Below, piece by piece: positions 60,159 through 64,000 of a stretch of 64,000 nucleotides of DNA. Made by a program: the position numbers and the translations under genes. The stretch is from CAXNKH01 sp049296795 (GTDB lineage: Bacteria > Pseudomonadota > Gammaproteobacteria > Burkholderiales > Burkholderiaceae_C). Under the pieces are notes generated by a model. It did not search any database. It was not told where the DNA came from and saw only the letters and a list, made by a program, of their open reading frames with translations. Numbering within the stretch: position 1 is the first letter of the stretch; every line of letters starts with the position of its first letter. The stretch lies in the NCBI GenBank assembly GCA_049296795.1, contig JBAQTC010000022.1, positions 7,419 to 71,418 on the forward strand. Reading direction: 5' to 3'.

Positions 60159-61964
60159 TTAAGTTCTAAAAGCTTCGAGCGATCGGGCCAAGTTGGCCTC
60201 AATCGGCCAAGGCTCAGCCCCCATTTTGGCTGCCAGCAACTCGGCGCAAAGAACACAAAAACTCAGTCCACGTGAACCCATGGCGCTACTGATCCAGAGC
60301 GTTGGATGTTCGCTGGTCTGCAAGGGACCGAGCAGAGGCAAACGATCTTTCGTGACACAGCGTGTTTGGCTCCAGTCTTGCAGCGAGGTGTCGGTGTTTT
60401 GATCACTCCACGGGACACACAGGGCGCTTGCAGTGACGGGAAGCAAAGTGCTCAGCTTCTGAAAATTCATTTGATGATGCTCAGCAACGTTGATCGGTTC
60501 TGATTGCTCGGCTTCGTAGCTGGCCCCGTAAAACCAGGCCAATTCACCTTGCCAGGGAATGTTGGGAATCAAACTGCCCAAACCGTTGACCGGGTAAGGC
60601 GGGACTGCGCCAGCATCAGCGTCACGCTGAAATGCCCAACTGACCTGTCCGCGTAGGCCCTGCAAGCCCGGTAGGTTCGCAAGCTGGGGTTCGGATTGCG
60701 TGTCATCCGCGTGCAACCTCTTGACTAAGGCTTCGACGCCCAAGCCATTGGCCAGGACAAGCTGGTCGCAGCGAGCCAATTCTTCATCTCGTGGGCCCAG
60801 GATTAACCATTGACCCTGGTCTCGTTGCAGTTTGACGACTCGGGACTGCCCCACAAAGCTGACGCCGGCTTGACTGAGCCAAGCCTCTATCAGCCGAGCC
60901 GGTTTGAGCCAACCGCCTTGGCTGTGCCAAAGCGTTGCAACATTTTCGTCCATGCCGATGGCCCACGGCTGGCCGGTTTTCATGTCGTTGGCCAGACGGG
61001 TCCACTCAGCGCCACTCTGCGAAAAAACCTCGGGTAAACCCGTGGTTCGACCTATTCGGTGCTCCAAGACCCCGCTGCAGTCCCAATCGAGCCCTTGTCT
61101 AAGAAACTGTCGGGCTTGTTCAATTAGAAGTCGAACGCCGCTGCGCGATAGTCGTGAGCGAGGGCTGTCATCAACCGAGGTGTGTGGATAAAACAGACCC
61201 ACAGGCAAAGCGGAAGCCCCGCCAGCGGGTGAGTCGGCTTGGTCAAGGACCTGGACCTGCCAACCACGCCTGGCCAATGCGTAAGCCACACTGGCGCCGG
61301 CCAAGCCGGCACCGATGACAACGCAACTGCTTATGGCAGTTTTTGCAATTCGGTCAGAACGTCTGCTGGTTTTTAACGCCCAATGGGGGCGGTAGCGATA
61401 GACCTCATCGGGGTTTTCGCTCCATGCGGGATGGCTGTTGAAGTCCTGATTTGAGTGGCGTAGAAATCCTTGTGCTGTCAGCCATGCTAGTAAGGTGCCG
61501 GCCCCGCCCCACACAGCCAGCGTGGTGTCGCGACGACAGCAAAGGACCAAGGCCTTGAGGTGCCAAATATCCCAAGGCGCATGGTCCGCAGCATTTCCGC
61601 GCAAATCGAGCAAAACACAATCAGCAGAAAAGCGTTGCTCGCGCAACATGGTCTTGGCTTCACCAATGCACAAGGTCAGCAGTACCGCTCCGTGAGCCAG
61701 CGAAATCCGGTGAAACCCGGGCAGCAGGCCGTGCCATTGCATACTCAAAGCCCGAGCCAGCGGAATCAGTTCAGGAAATGGCGCTGCGGCGTGCAGCAGT
61801 TCGTGGGGCTGACAGGGTGTTCCGCAAAGGGCAACATAGTGGAGTTGGCGCGGCCGTTGTGCATCGGCCATCCAGCCCAGCCAACACTTGAGAAACGCCA
61901 AACCCTGGTGGAAATCACTTGCCAGGATTTGACAATTCGCTTGCCCGTGCCAAGCCTGCGACAC
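60159..61964 (-). CDS. mnmC: MnmC-like FAD oxidoreductase with degenerate methyltransferase domain
   Basis: 601 residues from a GTG at 61964; a stop codon lies five codons upstream, so a longer N-terminus is impossible in this frame. The C-terminal half is a good MnmC1 FAD domain with VVIGAGLAGASVAYALARRG at 215-234 and GGASALPVGLFYPH. The N-terminal part covers only the MnmC2 core: where E. coli has a glycine-rich SAM loop ending GFGTGL, this protein has DFHQGL (17-22), and the DGFAP region reads DLRGNAADHAP. The usual first 40-50 residues are missing. Methylation is probably lost. Oxidoreductase activity on cmnm5U34 is plausible. Confidence 0.85.
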   Translation of the reverse strand: MSQAWHGQANCQILASDFHQGLAFLKCWLGWMADAQRPRQLHYVALCGTPCQPHELLHAAAPFPELIPLARALSMQWHGLLPGFHRISLAHGAVLLTLCIGEAKTMLREQRFSADCVLLDLRGNAADHAPWDIWHLKALVLCCRRDTTLAVWGGAGTLLAWLTAQGFLRHSNQDFNSHPAWSENPDEVYRYRPHWALKTSRRSDRIAKTAISSCVVIGAGLAGASVAYALARRGWQVQVLDQADSPAGGASALPVGLFYPHTSVDDSPRSRLSRSGVRLLIEQARQFLRQGLDWDCSGVLEHRIGRTTGLPEVFSQSGAEWTRLANDMKTGQPWAIGMDENVATLWHSQGGWLKPARLIEAWLSQAGVSFVGQSRVVKLQRDQGQWLILGPRDEELARCDQLVLANGLGVEALVKRLHADDTQSEPQLANLPGLQGLRGQVSWAFQRDADAGAVPPYPVNGLGSLIPNIPWQGELAWFYGASYEAEQSEPINVAEHHQMNFQKLSTLLPVTASALCVPWSDQNTDTSLQDWSQTRCVTKDRLPLLGPLQTSEHPTLWISSAMGSRGLSFCVLCAELLAAKMGAEPWPIEANLARSLEAFRT

Positions 61965-61986
61965 GTCAATGGACCGTCACAGGGTT

Positions 61987-62259
61987 TCAGGCACTGGGTG
62001 GGACGTAGCCCTGGGCCTGATCGGCACCGCCGCCAAAGAAATGGTTTTCCATCTGGCGCGCCAGATATTGACGAGCCCGCGCATCGGCCAGGTTCAGGCG
62101 GTTTTCATTGACCAACATGGTTTGGTGCTTGAGCCAAAGCCCCCAGGCTTCTTTGCTGACGTTTTCCCAAATGCGCTTGCCCAATTCACCGGGATAGGGG
62201 GCGAAATCCAGCCCTTCGGCCTCTTTTGCGAGTTTGATGCAGTTGACCATGCGTGCCAT
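61987..62259 (-). CDS. yggX: Oxidative damage protection protein YggX
   Basis: 90 residues. The family sequence MARMVNCIKLAKEAEGLDF, the YPGELGKRIWENVSKEAW block and MLVNENRLNLADARARQYL are all clear. YggX is linked to Fe-S cluster protection and iron trafficking. ATG 62259 is chosen because the upstream in-frame residues are not part of the family. It precedes mnmC by 22 bases. Confidence 0.95.
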   Translation of the reverse strand: MARMVNCIKLAKEAEGLDFAPYPGELGKRIWENVSKEAWGLWLKHQTMLVNENRLNLADARARQYLARQMENHFFGGGADQAQGYVPPSA

Positions 62260-62368
62260 GTTTGTCCTTGATGTCCGGTTAAGATGAATCTCGAAATTGT
62301 CGTTGGTTTCGGATAACCCGCCAGCTTCTGGTGTGAAATATTCAGATTTTTGTATTGGGGTTCCGCTC

Positions 62369-62863
62369 TTGGGTCGATTCACTGTGCGTTTTGTCCTGGT
62401 CGCCATCGCTTTGGGCTCGTTTGGGCTGCTGGCTTTCGGTCTGTATTTACAGCACGGCTTGGGGCTGGATCCTTGCCCCATGTGCATCGTTCAGCGTTAC
62501 ACCTTGGTCTTAATTGCGCTACTGGGCGGGATCTCTGTGTTGTCCAGCCGCAGAGTTTTTCATACGGTTTTAAGTATGCTGATCGCTTTATTGGCTGGTT
62601 TCGGTGCTTTTGTTGCCGCACGCCAGAGTTGGCTGCAGTGGTATCCGCCTGAAGTGGTGTCTTGTGGCCGCGACTTGTATGGAATGATTGAAACTTTCCC
62701 GCTTAAACGCGTCGTCCCAATGATCTTCAAGGGTAGCGGCGATTGCAGCAAAGTGGATTGGACATTTCTTGGCGGCTCGATTGCCAACTGGTCTTTCTTG
62801 AACTTCTGTCTGATCGCCGTCGTGGCCTTGCTGTTGATGCGCCGGCTGCTTATTCGGCCCTGA
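62369..62863 (+). CDS. dsbB: Disulfide bond formation protein B
   Basis: About 164 residues from a TTG at 62369. Four hydrophobic helices, the CPMC redox motif in LGLDPCPMCIVQRYTLVL and a second cysteine pair in VVSCGRDL and GSGDCSKVDW fit DsbB, which reoxidises DsbA and passes electrons to quinones. The start is uncertain; TTG 62297 would add about 24 residues without a helix. It is divergent from yggX and convergent with the Bug gene, overlapping its stop by 14 bases. Confidence 0.9.
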   Translation: MGRFTVRFVLVAIALGSFGLLAFGLYLQHGLGLDPCPMCIVQRYTLVLIALLGGISVLSSRRVFHTVLSMLIALLAGFGAFVAARQSWLQWYPPEVVSCGRDLYGMIETFPLKRVVPMIFKGSGDCSKVDWTFLGGSIANWSFLNFCLIAVVALLLMRRLLIRP

Positions 62864-63812
62864 TGCCCGCCTGCTTGATCACCTTGCCCCAGTTATCGTA
62901 TTCGCGTTGCATGGTGACCGCCAGTTCGGCAGGTGTGCTGGGGCTGGGGTCCAAGCCCTGTTTTTGCAATAGATCGACCACCTCTGGACTGTTGAGCGAC
63001 TTCACCAGCGCCTGATTCAGCTTATCGACCACGGGTTTTGGCGTTTTGGCCGGAACCACGAAGGCATACCAGTTCATGGCTTCGAAACCAGGGTAGCCCG
63101 ACTCAGCCACAGTGGGTACATCGGGTAATAAGCGATCACGTTTAAGACCGGTGGTGGCCAGAGCCCGTACTTTGGTCGATTTGATTTGACTGCCAGCCGA
63201 AACTGGGGTGCCGAAAATCGCATTGACCTCGCCACTCAAGACTGCCAGCATGGCTGGACCGCCGCCCTTGTAAGCCACGTGAATGGTGTCAATGTCGGCC
63301 CGGATTTTCAGCAATTCACCAGCCAAATGCCCTGCGCCACCGATGCCCGAAGAACCATAGGTGAGGGAGCCAGGTTTTGCCTTGCTCAGTTTCACGAACT
63401 CTTCCAGCGTCTTGGCCGGGACTGCTGGATGAACCACCAGCACGTTGGAGAAAACAACCGCCATGCTGACCGGCGCAAAATCAAGCAAAGGGCGAAAACT
63501 CAGTTTGGGCAAGATGTGCGGGGCCACAGCGAGTGACCCGACGTTGCCCAACAGCAGGGTATAGCCATCGGGTTCTGCCCGGGCCACGTAATCCGTGGCG
63601 ATATTGCCACCAGCACCTGCCCGGTTTTCGACGACGACTTGCTGACCCAGGTTCTCACTCAGGGTTTTGGCGATGATGCGCCCCACTGTGTCGGTTCCCC
63701 CTCCCGGTGCAAAGCCAACCACCAGGGTGACCGGCCGGCTGGGGAAGGCTGTTTGGGCTTGGGCTAAAGGCAGCAGGCAAAGGGTCATCAAGCTAAGCAA
63801 AAGACGATTCAT
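62850..63812 (-). CDS. Bug-family periplasmic binding protein (TctC-like)
   Basis: 320 residues with a signal peptide (MNRLLLSLMTLCLLPLAQA, cleavage before QTAFPSRP), then RPVTLVVGFAPGGGTDTVGR, PDGYTLLLGNVGSLAVAPHI, YGSSGIGGAGHLAGELL, HVAYKGGGPAMLAVLSG and LPDVPTVAESGYPGFEA. It is the third Bug protein here and has no transporter genes next to it in the window. An AGGAG site precedes the ATG. Confidence 0.93.
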   Translation of the reverse strand: MNRLLLSLMTLCLLPLAQAQTAFPSRPVTLVVGFAPGGGTDTVGRIIAKTLSENLGQQVVVENRAGAGGNIATDYVARAEPDGYTLLLGNVGSLAVAPHILPKLSFRPLLDFAPVSMAVVFSNVLVVHPAVPAKTLEEFVKLSKAKPGSLTYGSSGIGGAGHLAGELLKIRADIDTIHVAYKGGGPAMLAVLSGEVNAIFGTPVSAGSQIKSTKVRALATTGLKRDRLLPDVPTVAESGYPGFEAMNWYAFVVPAKTPKPVVDKLNQALVKSLNSPEVVDLLQKQGLDPSPSTPAELAVTMQREYDNWGKVIKQAGIRAE

Positions 63813-63825
63813 GGCATCTCCTGAG

Positions 63826-63837
63826 GTGTCTGGACAC
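63826..63837. repeat. Short palindrome upstream of the Bug gene
   Basis: GTGTC and GACAC flank a two-base centre just upstream of the ribosome binding site of the Bug gene. It could be an operator, but it is short enough to arise by chance. Confidence 0.25.
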
Positions 63838-64000
63838 TGAAATTATCGTTTCTTATTTGAAATCTCAGCCACTAGGGAAATGCTGATTAATGGACCATCC
63901 AGTGGTCTCTGATTTTGGCAATACGTCTTTTTTCATGATGCGGGAAGATTGTCTTCAATCGAGTCGGATTTGCTTCGATAAACGACCATTTTCAGCCCTA

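Noticed and set aside
1..64000. CRISPR array, insertion sequence, prophage or replication origin
   Set aside because: No regularly spaced repeats, transposase or integrase gene, terminal inverted repeats or DnaA-box cluster were seen.

Overview
The window looks like chromosomal DNA of a Burkholderiales betaproteobacterium, most likely Comamonadaceae-like. The evidence is three Bug-type periplasmic binding proteins, a divergent thiOSGE/thiD locus, a cys operon built around a ferredoxin-type sulfite reductase, and a tolB-pal-cpoB cluster, in DNA of moderate GC. This placement is inferred from gene content; no database search was run.

Layout. 1-5422: the end of a tripartite tricarboxylate transporter permease (tctA) leads a tightly packed run encoding a TIM-barrel isomerase, an enolase-superfamily enzyme and a DUF993 protein, followed by a Bug binding protein; it looks like catabolism of an organic or sugar acid. 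5449-9977: small metabolic genes (dimeric-barrel protein, 3-hydroxyacyl-CoA-type dehydrogenase, second Bug protein, 3-hydroxybutyrate dehydrogenase, alpha/beta hydrolase). 9974-19687: housekeeping genes relA, yebC, purD, an acyltransferase, hemF, nadD, rsfS, rlmH, maf and rng. 19692-43585: a large surface-glycan locus. Its plus-strand arm holds two glycosyltransferases, manC, gmd and fcl (GDP-mannose to GDP-L-fucose), a GT25 enzyme and a glycosyltransferase-like protein. Its minus-strand arm is an almost gapless 13-gene operon headed by msbA, running through a polysaccharide deacetylase, a DUF6492 protein, a GT2, a GT10 fucosyltransferase, a tandem nucleotidyltransferase, GtrA, a DPM-like GT2, a GDPD-like protein, a membrane protein fused to a phosphoribulokinase-like kinase, a HAD phosphatase, a class II aldolase and a GT-C-like membrane protein. 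Two more GT2 genes lead directly into tolB-pal-cpoB.

43593-54021: tolB, pal, cpoB, a YeeE/YedE sulfur transporter, tcdA, tRNA-Lys(UUU) with a terminator, a DUF3297 gene, the thi genes, then ferredoxin reductase and ferredoxin. 54060-60072: a minus-strand sulfate assimilation operon (tauE-like, cysI, DUF934, cysH, cysD, cysN) that runs on into the ferredoxin and reductase genes. 60159-63812: mnmC with a degenerate methyltransferase half, yggX, dsbB and a third Bug protein.

The strongest candidate for an undescribed system is the GC-rich cassette at about 29.4-36.7 kb inside the msbA operon. It combines sugar-making enzymes (class II aldolase, PRK-like kinase, HAD phosphatase, two-domain nucleotidyltransferase) with a GtrA/GtrB-like lipid-linked sugar module and two GT-C-like membrane proteins. 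I read it as a complete pathway that makes an unusual, possibly ketose-derived, activated building block and adds it to LPS in the periplasm. The kinase domain being fused to a polytopic membrane protein is the most unusual single feature. Next to it, gmd/fcl and a GT10 enzyme predict a fucosylated surface glycan.
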